Positions 35,797 through 47,964 of a DNA stretch of 64,000 nucleotides are shown here, in pieces. The position numbers were made by a program, and so were the translations under genes. Origin of the DNA: Struthidea cinerea (Eukaryota; Chordata; Aves; Passeriformes; Corcoracidae). The stretch is taken from contig VZTI01003154.1 of assembly GCA_013397865.1 (NCBI GenBank), positions 540,476 through 604,475 on the forward strand. The letters run 5' to 3'. The notes below the pieces were generated by a model. The model saw only the letters and a list, made by a program, of their open reading frames with translations, was not told the DNA's origin and searched no databases. The number at the start of each line of letters is the position of its first letter. Position 1 is the first letter of the stretch.

Positions 35797-38770
35797 TCAC
35801 GGAGTTCAAGTAACTCATATTTATACATTCTGATTTCTCTTGCCCTCACCAGTAGCCTACATCTTGCTAATTTATAATTGATTTATTTTACTCACGGGAA
35901 AGTTTAGAGTTTCTGTTTCAGTGTTTAATTGGGGTGGGATGGTAGTTCGAACTGTTTTGCCCAGACATTTAAGTGTCGGTTCCATGTCATACGGGTATGG
36001 GAAAATGCCATAAATACCTGCAGAAAAAAACCCCACCGTTTTAACTGAAATTCTTAAAACATGAAAGAACATCAGAAAAGCTATAATAACAGTCTCACGA
36101 AAAATCCAATATGAGGAATAAGCAGAAAGTTTTTTGCTTCAGAAACAGCAAGGCTACAATATATTAGCAGACTAAGGGAACCCACGTTGTAACATCAAAC
36201 CATGCAATAAAACCTGACATTTCCATCACCATTCCATAGATAAACATGGGCACACTGGTGCATGTGGGGCTGGAAGTTGGGGAACAATGTGAATGACAAC
36301 ATTACAGTGTTTGTGTTTGACAGGCTGTTTTTGGCAGCGTACATGCATGTATGACAAGAAATAAGTGAATGGACCTATTTGTGAGGCCCAGAAGAGGAAA
36401 ACATGCAGGAGGGAAATTGGTGTCTCAGACTGAGAGTCAGAAGAGCTCATGGAATGAGGAGTGTGGATTTCTCAAGACTTCCCATGGACACCAAAAGGTT
36501 TCCCAGGGAACCTGCAATGATAAAGACTCAAAATCTTTTCGCATTATTTTCTCATATTTTTGTTATAAACACAACAAAAGACCTTCAGTTCAGACAACAC
36601 ATAAATGCTTGTCACAACAGACAGGGAAAAAGAAAAAAATGTCTGGAAGGAAAAAAAGGGAGAGTACAGGAAAATAGTTAATATTTAGAATTTACTAGCA
36701 AAAAGACTAGAAAGTCTCATCTTCTCCTTTAAATTAAATATTCATTTTGGAGTCCCTAAGACAAAATATGATGAGGGAATGGGCACACTTTACAGATAAA
36801 CTCCTGAGAAATCTTCTGAATATACACCTCAAGGCAGGAATAGAGATGTCTCTGTGAGATGTCAGCCACTGCTTAGACAGGGACTGATGGAAGCTACGTG
36901 GGGCTCAACAAGGTGTATCCAACTTTTATAATACATACTCCACATAAATGAGCTATGGAAAGTCAGATGAACAATGAGAGTTAAGAAGGGCTTGAAATTA
37001 TCATGCCACAATATATAGAGGAAAACAGAAATGTGAGGAAACCTGCAAATCCAAAAAGGAGCTGAGAATAAGGATTGCCATCTTTTCTTATCAGATTCAA
37101 ACTTAAAGGCTTTCTAGATGTTTCTACGACACAAAATAACCCCATTCCTCTACTTAGAACAGCTTTATGAGGCAGAGGAGTAGAATGTTAACAGCTTCAT
37201 TTTCTGGTACCAATCTAATAAAAATGCCTCGCTTTAAAATATGTCCACCTTAAAGTCACAAATCAAGCAGTATAGTATATTTCTTACAAATATTTGTAAT
37301 TACCGTGAAGTAGTACAGGAGCCATAAGAATGCAAAACAAAAAGAGGTCCTGAAGTAAAGCCTATTGACACTACCTCATACTTCACTGCTGCAGACACAA
37401 GGGTACAACACGCAGTAAAACTTCTTGCACGTGTCCAAGCTCAAGTCCTGATGCGCCTAAGAGAATAAACAAGGCCAGAAAATTGATGTCTCAGAAATCA
37501 AACCTCTGGGTTAAAAGGCTTTCACAGTGCTTTCAAATCGATCTACCAGGAGACAGTTTTCTTCCATTAAGGGCATATTCAAAAAAAAAGCTTTTCTGGA
37601 GCTGCTGTAGCTGAGTCAGGCACAGCCTACTCACTATTCTTTTTTTTAATGACCTCCTGATCGTTATACAATCTTGACTAATTTCTGCAATTAGAGAGGC
37701 TCATATTCAGAGACCAAGATGCTAATGTTCTTGAATTAGTTTTTATGGTTCGGGGCTTTTAATTTGAGATTTAAAACCCATCATAGCTCACAAAAAATCA
37801 AATAAACTGCAGCTAATGAAATTCACAGAAGTGGAGTGTTCACAGAACATTTCTCACTAGCTTTCCTGGATGATTTATTGACAGCTGGTTGTAAAAACAA
37901 TTTTATTAAAGGTCATAATGTTTGGTTAGGAAAAAAAAAAGTTTAATTTATGGTGTAATTAGCCTTCCTGCAATCGGCATGATGCCAGACCCATCACTTA
38001 TGAACTTTGCCTGAAATAAGCTTGGTGGTTTTAATTATATCTTTGAGAATGTGTTCAAAGGCAAGACCACAGTGCTGTGGTGTCACTCTCTTTCTATAGC
38101 CACTTCATGGACCTTACAATGGCCACAGCAATAGATTTACTTCTACCCACTGACACATACCCATGGTACAGCACCACCCGAGGAGCACAGCACAGCCCCC
38201 CACTCCCTGGAGGAAGCCATTTGGGATCTGTACTCTATCCAAGCCCACTATGAGTGGCTGGGATGGTCTGAGACGTGCAAGAATTACCAGATTTTCTAAG
38301 CAATTACAGCTTTTTTAAAATACCTTTGAAATGTCCTCTTTTCCCTGCCTGTTTTATGGCAGAAAGCCAGAAAGGAGCCCCAGGTTCCCTACCTGGAGGG
38401 AGGCACTGTTGCTCCTCTGGAAAGCAAGGACTTCCAGCAAGATACGACCCACATGTTTTCTCACGTTTCTCCATTTTATCCTTCATCTCCCAGATGGATT
38501 TTGCTGCTATTTATTTCTGATTCACAAGATTAAATCTGGGGGGAAAAAAGGAAAAAAATTAGATATGATTAAGGGAGAGTGCCTGTTGCAGGTCTCCAGT
38601 AAATCCACAGCCTTTCCCAGATGGGATTAAACTGTTCAACAGGAGCAGCGCCATGGATAATCACTAAGTACTCATGCACAAAATGCCACTCAGCAATTAT
38701 CAACCTGGCCGTGAATTTTTATTTCCGCTCCTTTTCACCTTGTTACGGCATTATTTTCATGAGGTTTCTA

Positions 38771-39004
38771 AGACTGTGGGGTTCACATGGGGAGGTTTAG
38801 GTTGGATATTAGGGAAAAATGTCTTCACCAAAAGGGTTGTCAAGCAATGAAACAGGCCATCCAGGGAAGTGGTGGAGTCACCATCCCCAGAGATGTCTAA
38901 AAGACATGTAGATATGGCACTTAGGGCCATGGTTCAGTGGTGAACTTGGCAGTGTTGGGTTGATCTGACAGGTCTTTTCCAATGTAAACAATTCTATAAT
39001 CCTA
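38771..39004 (+). mobile_element. CR1 LINE, 5'-truncated 3' end
   Basis: Sense CR1 3' region: 'ggaggtttaggttggatatt', 'cttcaccaaaagggttgtca', 'gaagtggtggagtcaccatc', 'cttggcagtgttgggttgat' and a terminal 'caattctataatcctaca'. These are in the usual CR1 order, with modest divergence. A recognisable coding tail is lost. It belongs to a different subfamily from the copy at 6511, and to the same type as the copy at 53584. Confidence 0.95.
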
Positions 39005-40034
39005 CATTGTTGCAGTAGAGAGCTGCAAAACCCTTGAGAGATTGCCAAATCACTCTTAATTTAGGCAGAACTCCTGATTTGAACTTTGGACAAAGATTTA
39101 ACACCTGTACGTAGAGGCAAAGACAGGACACTGGCTTCTTTCACTAAAATCTGGAAGCCACACTACAAATTTCCCTACTGAAGAAAGAGAAGCATACCTG
39201 TGAGGATAAGTCCTGTGACAGTCGGTAGGAGAGCATTAAGAGGCCCACATCCTGAAGTGCCAAATTAATCTCTCCATCCTCCAAGCTAGTCCACACACAA
39301 CCCACCCTTCACAGGGTATGTTGTCAAGAAATGTTTTCATGAAACTTAAGACATTAAAATCTGCCTAACACAGTAGAAAAATTAAAAATCTAATACCTAA
39401 AAATCCAAGAGCCTTAGCTGTGTTTTATTAGAAAACACTGCACATCAGCCATCCTGCCTGCCTTTGTCACCCATAGCCTTGTTAAAAATTGATCAATGCA
39501 TCCAGCCATATTTCCATCAATTTTAAGTGAGGCAAAACAGAAAAAGAGCCTAAAAAAACCCCACAGTTTCTCCACAGAAACTCTCCCAGGAGGAACTTCA
39601 ATTATCTCCCAGTGGGAGTCTCAAAAGGGGCAAGAAAGGAGCCATGTAAAGCCAGAAAAAAAATCAGAAATGTTAAGATAAACCCAACGTTAATTCCACT
39701 TCTTGACTAAAACACTGTTGAAAAGAAAAAAAGCCTCACAGCTGTGGGGCACCTGAGATCTAACACAGAGCTGTCTGATCCAATTAACATTTTTCTCATT
39801 TGTGACTACATTTGAGTTCTCTATGCAAAACATCTCAGAAAGCCTTATCCATCAAACCAACACAAACATTGAAGTAGTGCCTGAAGTTAGTTAGCAGTGA
39901 GTATGCACCCATATTCAAGTTTCAAGGGAGAGTTGCATTGCTTGTGAACAGCCTGTCCCAGAGCTGGATGCATTTGGAAGCACACATCAACAGCACTCAA
40001 AATTTTTGTTTTCAAGAAGCCAAAATCACACTGC

Positions 40035-40052
40035 CAGGTCTTGCTAGACCTG
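40035..40052. repeat. Perfect 7-bp hairpin with 4-nt loop
   Basis: CAGGTCT (40035-40041) and AGACCTG (40046-40052) are exact inverted repeats around TGCT. It lies 25 bp before the larger hairpin at 40078. Confidence 0.9.
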
Positions 40053-40077
40053 ATACTGGAAGTTTTAGTGGCACTGC

Positions 40078-40117
40078 CTAATGCCTCCTCGAAGCCAATG
40101 TCTCAAGGAGGCATTAG
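40078..40117. repeat. Perfect 12-bp inverted repeat with 16-nt loop
   Basis: CTAATGCCTCCT (40078-40089) is exactly reverse-complemented by AGGAGGCATTAG (40106-40117). Pairing can continue imperfectly inward. No T-run follows, and the element has no link to a known ncRNA family that I can recognise. Confidence 0.92.
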
Positions 40118-42719
40118 TGAGTGAGATGACTCTCTCCTAGTCCCTGCCATTACCATTAAGCACAGAAAGCTGTGTCTAGACATGGCTGAAGCCAAAGCAA
40201 AAGGTAAACACATCACTTTCCCTCTTTGTTCAGGTTTCCTTGTGTTTTTTCCCAACTCATTCAAGAACTATCACTTTCTCTCTGTTGCCCTATTTTCTAA
40301 GACACGTCATCACTTGCAAGACATGAGCAGGGCCAGGAAATGTGAAATTGTTCAAGAAAAGTAGTTTCTCCCAGTGCCATAGAAAACGAGAGGCTCAGGC
40401 TGGGGGAAAGCAGTGAAACAGACAGCTGAGTAACTGCTCGTTAAAATTCTGCTCTGCCCTTCCTCAGAAAGTCTATGATCACCAATTAATTCTTTTTACT
40501 TTGCTTTTACTAAAATAATGTAATATAGGTTTACAGAATCTCATGAGAACATGAGACAGCCCCTGTAATTTAATCTGAGAAAGACACATACTTCATCAAA
40601 AGAGAAGTTGGTTTCAATGATTTACTAAGAGTCCCAAAGGGTTCTTTTCCTAATTTTTGAATACAATTATTAAATATTATTTGGCAGCATTGTGCTTTTT
40701 CTGGCTCAGCTTCTTCAAAACAAATGCCTTATAATTAATTTTGTTTCAGTCCAGTTGAATGGTTTAGAGTTAATTCCAATATAATTAAATCCTTTCTTTG
40801 GAATCCTTCTTGCCCCAAGTCTCCCCCTTTTCCTTCTCAGACTTCAACTTTGCCCAGCACTACCCTCCACACTTAGGTCAGATATGATTTTTTGGGGGCT
40901 CAAATTGTTCTTCTCAGACTGATATAAAAGAGATTCCTCAACCTCTTACAGGTTGAAGCTTCTAGTGAGTTTAACTCTTTCTTGTGTGTTGCATCAGTTT
41001 TAATTTTGTAAAGCTAATAGACGTGTGATAAGTGGCCTAAAAGATTTATTACAAAATTAAACCAAGGGAAATAAAAATAGACAGCAAATTAATACTAAAT
41101 TTAATTAGGAATCAGCTAATCAAGGAAATGGTATTAATTAAGGTGTCTCCTCAGGAGCCTAGGGATATCTAAATTACACAGACTACTCCCTAAATCAAAT
41201 AACGCCTCGTGTCTGAGATTTCCAGATAAATAACCACCAGTTCTGCTAAAGGCTATGGAAGGTAAATGCCATGTTACACAGTCTGAATGCCATTCTTAGC
41301 ACTGCAGGCAGCAACCTCAGGAAATTCACTGTGGAGTTCTGTGCAGGGACATCTGCCAGCCTGGCACCTCAGGAGCCCATGCTGGACTACAGCGTCCGAT
41401 GTGAAGAAAGTCCTTCGCTGTGTGTTAGTTCCTAAGTGCTACAGCTGCATGCTGGGCACCGGCTGCTGCTTGGGTTTGCCTGATGTGTTAACCTTGCACA
41501 TTGGTTTAGTGTACTAACATCAGTACAACCAGACTGCACATTTCAGGTAAGGCCTATTGCAATCGGAGCAGTTAAACATCCATTAAAGCCCAAAAGACAA
41601 TGCTGAAAGAGGCGGCAATGCGCTGAATCCAAAATTGGCAGATTTTCCTTCAGCAAATAAACTTTATTTCTGTACAAAGAATACCATTTTCTATCACATA
41701 CTCATACTGATTCTGTTACCTTCCCTGTATCAACAGAGCTGGAGAAAACAAGCCTGGAAGTGCCCGGGCCATATGAAAACAGGATGGCTATTTTTAACTG
41801 CAAACTCTAACACGCTGATAAATGTTATACTTGTTCCCAGCTTTAAAGAGTGACTTACAGTGACAAATTTATTGCTAATTGCACAAACGGTTTATTATGC
41901 AGGACCATAAGAAATCTTGGGGTCTAAAGGATGTGTACTAAGAAATTATTTAATCTGGCACATACTGATGAATCAAGGCCTTATTTACCCAGAATTTGTT
42001 AAGCTCAGAGCTTTATGCTCTGCAGTGATTCTGTAGGTGACTGCAAAAATAAATGGGATTTAGGTCAGAATGTTGAAACGTGGCTAGCTAATATTAGGCA
42101 AGTTCATGTATACTCGGATTGCCAAGTAGGTTGGCAAATTTTTATACTCAGTGAGTACTTCCAGCACGGAAACCAATGACTTTTGACTTCAGCGTCCAAC
42201 CTGTTCACCCTCTCCATTCACTTGTAGCTGCATTTTCTGACCTACTTGCCCAACCTGGCTTCTCCATCTCAGCCAGCCTCGCCCTGTTTGTAACAGAGAA
42301 AAGAAGCCCTGTTTGTTCCTCCTCTCCTCCATTTTAAAGCTCATTGCTCAGCCAGAGACAGTTTCCTAGTTTGGCTGTTACCAGATAACTCCTTTTTTCC
42401 ATTCATCCCAATATCTGAGGAATTGTTTGAATTTAGACCCCAGTTTGTGACTGATTGAGAAAATAACTAACAGGTGCCCCATCTCCAAGCCTTATGCTCT
42501 GCAAGTCTGTTATAAGAAATGGGTGTTTTTACCTAAAATCCCATAATGGCAATATTCTACCGCTGATTTAAGAAAAGGAAAGAAACAATTATTAAAACAG
42601 TATTTCAAAACATGAACTGCAGACAGCTGTCTCCCACACTTACCAGGTTGAGTTACAATATAGTTCACTTTTAAAACAAGCCTTCATTTCAGGGAACCAC
42701 AGAGAGTCAACTGGCACAT

Positions 42720-42790
42720 AAATCAGCTTTCTGTAAAATGGGGAACAAATCTACACTGGCCATTGGAAAGGCGATACGCAGTGTAAATAT
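42720..42790 (+). repeat. Possible MIR-like SINE scrap
   Basis: 'cagctttctgtaaaatgggg' is the conserved MIR piece (cagtttcc...tctgtaaaatgggg), and 'ggaaaggcgatacgcagtgt' may correspond to the SINE tail. Only one block is strong. Confidence 0.45.
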
Positions 42791-45700
42791 GAAAATATCC
42801 AAAAGGCTCACTCCTTCTCAGACAGATTTGGGTAAGTCCTATTAGTTACCCAAAGACTACAGACCCTATTGTTTTAAACTATTTATCTCAAGATATATCA
42901 TAAGCAGCCTGGAATGTACTTAATGAATATTGCACAATTGGCCTTCAAAGACCAAGTCCACTGGTGCTTATGAATCAGTAGCTGCATCTTTCCTTGGGAC
43001 TAAGCATGTGTCAGTCAACTCTATTCCTTAAAAACTATGAAGCTGAAGTGTTATTAAAAAAAATTTAATGTCAATCAAACACTTTAAGGAAACCTTCCTT
43101 CCTTTACAAAATATAGATTAATAATGTCAAAATATTTTACATTAACACCTTGATCTCATCACTATCTAAAATTTCAACACAGCTGAACATATTTTAATAT
43201 CATTGTCAATATTTTTCTCCCTAAATAAATTTCTGAGACTGACACTTCAGCTCAGGATGAAGTAAGTTTTGAAACTCCAGCTACTGTTCCAGTTCAAAAT
43301 TCTGTCTTTCAACCATCTCTATTCATTTCTTCTGCTGGATTTAATATTTACTTTGTTTACCAGTAGCAGTTCAATACCAGTACTTCAATTCCATGAACAA
43401 AGATAACTTGCTATTATAGTATACTTATAAAAAGTATCTTTTTTGTCTGATTAATTTTTCTTCCCTCCCAAAACATGCAGTGCCTGTTTTGCAAATAGTC
43501 CTTGAACAGCTGAGGTCAAGTGGTACTACAGTGACAGAGCATAATTCTACATGTTTATCAATGGTATGTACTTCAGGGAAGCAAACTCAGTGTGTTCTCC
43601 ACTGAACACCTGGGTATTATTCCATTATCTTACCTTGAGTGGTGCTGGGTTAGTATTGGGGTGAAAGGCAGAAGATAATCTGGCTCTCATCTCCATCCTG
43701 TGGCAGCCAGCAGCCCTGACCTCGCTCAGATGAGAGGAGACCTTCTGCAAAGACCACCGAAGTCAGCAGAGATATCATTCCAATATGCTCGGGCTCTCTT
43801 CCTGACCTCTAATTTGTGAATGATGTCTTTATTATTTATCCTTCCTCACAGAGGTTAAATTAACTGTTGTTTGTTCAGCACATCGAAGTTTTCAGTGAGG
43901 TATTAATATTTACAGAGCATTTTTGTTCTCAGTTTGTAGTTGTCATCTTTTTTCAAATTCTATTTGTTTTTCTGTTTGGCTCTTGGTTTTTAGGGGGACC
44001 ATCTGAGTAGTCCAAAACTGCCAGTGGAACAAGAGAAGAAACTCAGTGTTTTCCTTATCTTTTCCTTACTTGTGCTCAATTTCTTTAAGAAATGTCTAGA
44101 GTATATTAACATTTGCCACGTGTGAGAAGTAGAAATGAATCTTCAAGTCGGGTTTTACCCCTGACGAACTTTGTGTGAAAGCTACATTAACAAAAGTTCC
44201 TTCCTGAATATCTGCTTGCCAGATGGAAATTTATCTTTAAAATCTGTACAGTAGTGTGAGCATTACTGACATGTTATTTCTATGCAGTTTGTCTGTGCAT
44301 TGCTGTTCTCTCGGGAAGGAATAATCAATCCATTTTAAACTCAAAATATAATTGCCTGTTAATATCCCCTGATGCTGTGAGAACTTTTAATCATGCCTAA
44401 ACATAAAATAACTGATGCAGAAGTTTGGTTTTTTCTTCATTAATAAAGCAAATAAAAATACAGCAAGCCATTAGGCTGATGTAGTTTGCTTATAGAGACA
44501 ATTATATTTATATACTTGATTGAAGACACTACTTTAAATTTTGCATTTAAAACAACTAATTGAACTATTTAATCTTAATTAAATTTTAATATATTAATAT
44601 TTGCATAGATTACTTGGTCATCACAAAAAATACTTCCAAATATGCAGTATTTTAAAATAGGTGAAAGTTTCAGGGGGAACATATTTTATTTTTCACTTTC
44701 ACTCAAAACACCTGCTAGAATCAAACACAGATTCCTTGTCAGATTCATCTTTTTCTGACTTTCATTTTCTCATACTCAGAACTTAGTGAACTCACAAGAA
44801 CTTTATCCTTTTGTGTATCAATGCACTAGCATGACAGCCTCTGCCAGAGTTATTTCTCCCCTGGAATGCTCACATCACAAAAGCCAGTTGAGTCTCCTTG
44901 TTTCGGCGAATAAGCTCAGCTAAGAACAAATTTCCTTCTGTTCTGGCTTTGCCACAAGAAATCTGACATAAGAAACCTGTCCCATCAAGTGGTGTACAAA
45001 CAACAGAGCCGAGAAGATTAAAGATTTCCATTGACCTCACTGCATGAACACTGGACAGAACCCCAAAATTCACCTCCTGGAAAAAGGAGAAGAGAGTCAC
45101 TGGGCCAGGACTTAAGACCAGCTATTTCTTCATTTGGCCTAGCTGGGTATTTAGTGCTCATGTGACTTGATGCTACCTGGTACTAAAAGAGTGGCTTCAA
45201 AGAAACCATCTATTACTCATCAAAAGCAGCAGAGACTCAATTATCATCAACCCTCTTGTTAAACTCTGAAAAAATCCTGATATAGTTTCACCAAGACAGT
45301 AAACAATATGAGGTAGCAACAGGGTTTTTGAGAGAGAAAAATGTGGTTTCCTCTTAGCTGGATCTCACTGCTGACAGAAATCTTTTCTGACGTTCAACTC
45401 TGTGTTCAAAAAGTACCAGAGTTTCCCCCAGCCTAAAACCTTTGTAATAATCTTCTATGGTGGTTCAAATTTCTAGCTGAACTAACAAAAAGAGTTTTAT
45501 TTTATAGCCTTGTCTCTGAACCTTGATGTTTTGCATATATCTTCAGGTAGGATGAGAAGGGGTAAAAGGGCGAGTATAAACAACTATAAATATTCCCCCA
45601 GGAAAGAAAGTGAAAGAAAAAAGGGGAAACAGGATTGATTAGAGTAGTTAAAATTTTTATTTCTGACTGTTTATTGTCCCAATTGTGTCAAGAATAAGTT

Positions 45701-47749
45701 TTGCCATGTTCATGCACAGGGACCTTCCCAAACTAAGAGTTGGATATAGAAGTTGGACAGAGTGCTGACTTTACTCCTCTTGCTTTTATACTTCTGGGTA
45801 TATCAGAACAGAGTCTCTGCCACTCATCTTCTGTGTGGATGAGCAGGGAACAGAACCTCAGCACAGAAGAAAAAAAAATTGCAAATGTGCAAATGCTGCT
45901 AAAATCAAGCTGAGAGCATGACAATATAAACTATGAACCCTACTGCCTTTGAGGACTGATTTATGCCCATGCCATGACTTCAACATACAAACTACCTGCT
46001 CTTAGATATCTCAGGAAATCTACTGTGTCTCTTCCCAGTATAGCTCTTCCCTCACAAAGCCACACTGTCTGGCTGCCCTCTGTCAGGATGTGTTGCTGAA
46101 TTTTTTTCATCCTTTCCCTCCTCTCTCCAAACTAAGCTGTTCCACAGGGCAAATTGTAGGGACTCACACGGGCTGAGTCACATTTGAGACGTACCACGGC
46201 AGCAAAAGGAGATGTGAAAGGGGACATAACATTCTGCATTTCAAGAGATCAATGAAATTAATCCCAAACTTTCCCCAAACATTTTTTCTTTGGCATTGTT
46301 CTGCACTAGGAAAAATACCATAACCAGTCAGAAAGACAGCTTCCTTGTCGAAGTTAAAATGGAGAGACTTGTAATAGAAAACAGGTTAGAAATTGAACTA
46401 CGGGATCATTACTTGCTTAATGCACAAATCAAAGCATTCAAATTTATACAAACTATAAAAATCTGCGTAAGTTTTCCATCATATCCATCAATACGTGAAC
46501 CTTAGGAAAAGCATTTTCCTGTTTACCCATCAGTGCTGCTCTTACTATGCCAGTCAGAGGCTCTTTGTTTAAAGGACACAGTCGGCATCTTCCCAAGGTT
46601 TTATGTTTACTCTTCTGGTGCCCACCAGATTAATGAGAACTGAGCCCCTGCTCCTGCCGCTGTCAGACCTCTCCTTCATTTTTTGCTGACAACCAAGCCT
46701 GCCCTTTCTCCTTTCCATTTGATGTAGAATTTATATCAGCCACATGGGAAAAGGAGGAGCAGCTTCAACCACTGACTTTAATCTCCATGTGAAAGGCAAG
46801 GCAGCGGATGGGGCAATAAGGAGCATTGAAGTCCTCAGCGTAAATGTTGTTGCTCATTACAAGCTCCCTCTCTAGGGATTAAAAAAAAAATCTTCAAAGG
46901 GGAATTGCTCCAGTCTCACACAAGCCAGCATTCCTTCTCACACACACGTGCCTTTCACATCTCATACATGTGGTTTCCACGCAGGAAACAATTACTGTAA
47001 TTAATAGACCCAAATAACCCCACTGTTCATTTAAAAATGCACTTTGAATTGACAGTGGCACAAAAAAAAGTGGCTGGGTGCTTAGGTCTCATTATCCGTG
47101 TGGACTAAAAACCTGGTTGTGTATATAGACTGTCAGCTCCATATTTTTCCAGACCTATCACATCAAGTTCAACACCAGCACAAACCAAAATACACTCAAG
47201 GTTTGAATATTCTCCAGGACACACTCAGACATCATTGTTTCTCCCTACAACACCTACGAGCTATTTTGTCTAGACTGAAATAAATGTGACTGACACTGGC
47301 AAAGGGGATCTTTTTTGCATCAAGACGCAGAGGTTAATATTTGCTGGGGTTTATAATGTCTCCCAGAGAGTAGATTAAATTAAGGATTCTCATTGTCCAG
47401 CTGGGAACATTTCCCATTGCTTAAAGTTATTGTTATTAAAAAAGAAAAAAAGGTAGCAGCATGTACTATAATTTTTACCATGTTTACATTCTGCTATATC
47501 AGACACAAGAACACGTTTTCTTCTTTAAGTACCTTCAGTAAGAAATACAACATACTGTGATTTTGCCAGTGGATGGATAACTATACTTTTATTAGTTTGA
47601 ACTGCTTTTTTCTCCTGCTGCTTGACTGCAGAAGCTGCTGTATCCCTCACACTTGCAAGAGTCATGGCAAAAACCAGTAGGTCCCTTTGCTTGTGTCTGT
47701 GCGATCAGGAGTCTCTAAAGCAGTTGTATACACATCTGAGAATTTCCTT

Positions 47750-47964
47750 GGGACGGGACGGGACGGGACGGGACGGGACGGGACGGGACGGGACGGGACG
47801 GGACGGGACGGGACGGGACGGGACGGGACGGGACGGGACGGGACGGGACGGGACGGGACGGGACGGGACGGGACGGGACGGGACGGGACGGGACGGGACG
47901 GGACGGGACGGGACGGGACGGGACGGGACGGGACGGGACGGGATGGGATGGGATGGGATGGGAG
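47750..47964 (+). repeat. GGGAC pentanucleotide array with GGGAT edge
   Basis: Exactly periodic: 38 copies of GGGAC (47750-47939), then 4 copies of GGGAT (47940-47959), then one GGGAG (47960-47964). The G-strand offers over 40 G3 tracts with 2-nt spacers, the pattern of G-quadruplex-forming DNA. Each GGGAC unit meets the next in a CpG. Because neither strand contains a stop in any frame of the array, it produces long spurious open frames (repeats of Gly-Arg-Asp-Gly-Thr, or of Pro-Ser-Arg-Pro-Val on the other strand). No interruption occurs inside the 38 copies, which suggests recent expansion. Confidence 0.98.

Larger units (their letters stand above)
33138..38770. other. Non-coding unique sequence, no gene recognised
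   Basis: Contains the SINE tail at 34090, an A-rich run at 34926 and the GT-rich tract at 35753. A 102-codon frame at 36369-36677 (+) is Lys/Ser-rich with no domain. No exon recognised. Confidence 0.65.
39005..47749. other. Non-coding unique sequence, no gene recognised
   Basis: Holds the hairpins at 40035-40117 and the SINE scrap at 42720. The part 44340-44640 is very AT-rich with many TAAT cores, as in homeodomain-bound conserved elements, but base composition alone can explain this. No exon recognised. Confidence 0.65.

Noticed and set aside
42118..42136. TTGCCAA ... TTGGCAA inverted repeat, considered as an NF1-type site
   Set aside because: Half-sites are in the everted order with 5-bp spacing, not the NF1 palindrome; short enough for chance.
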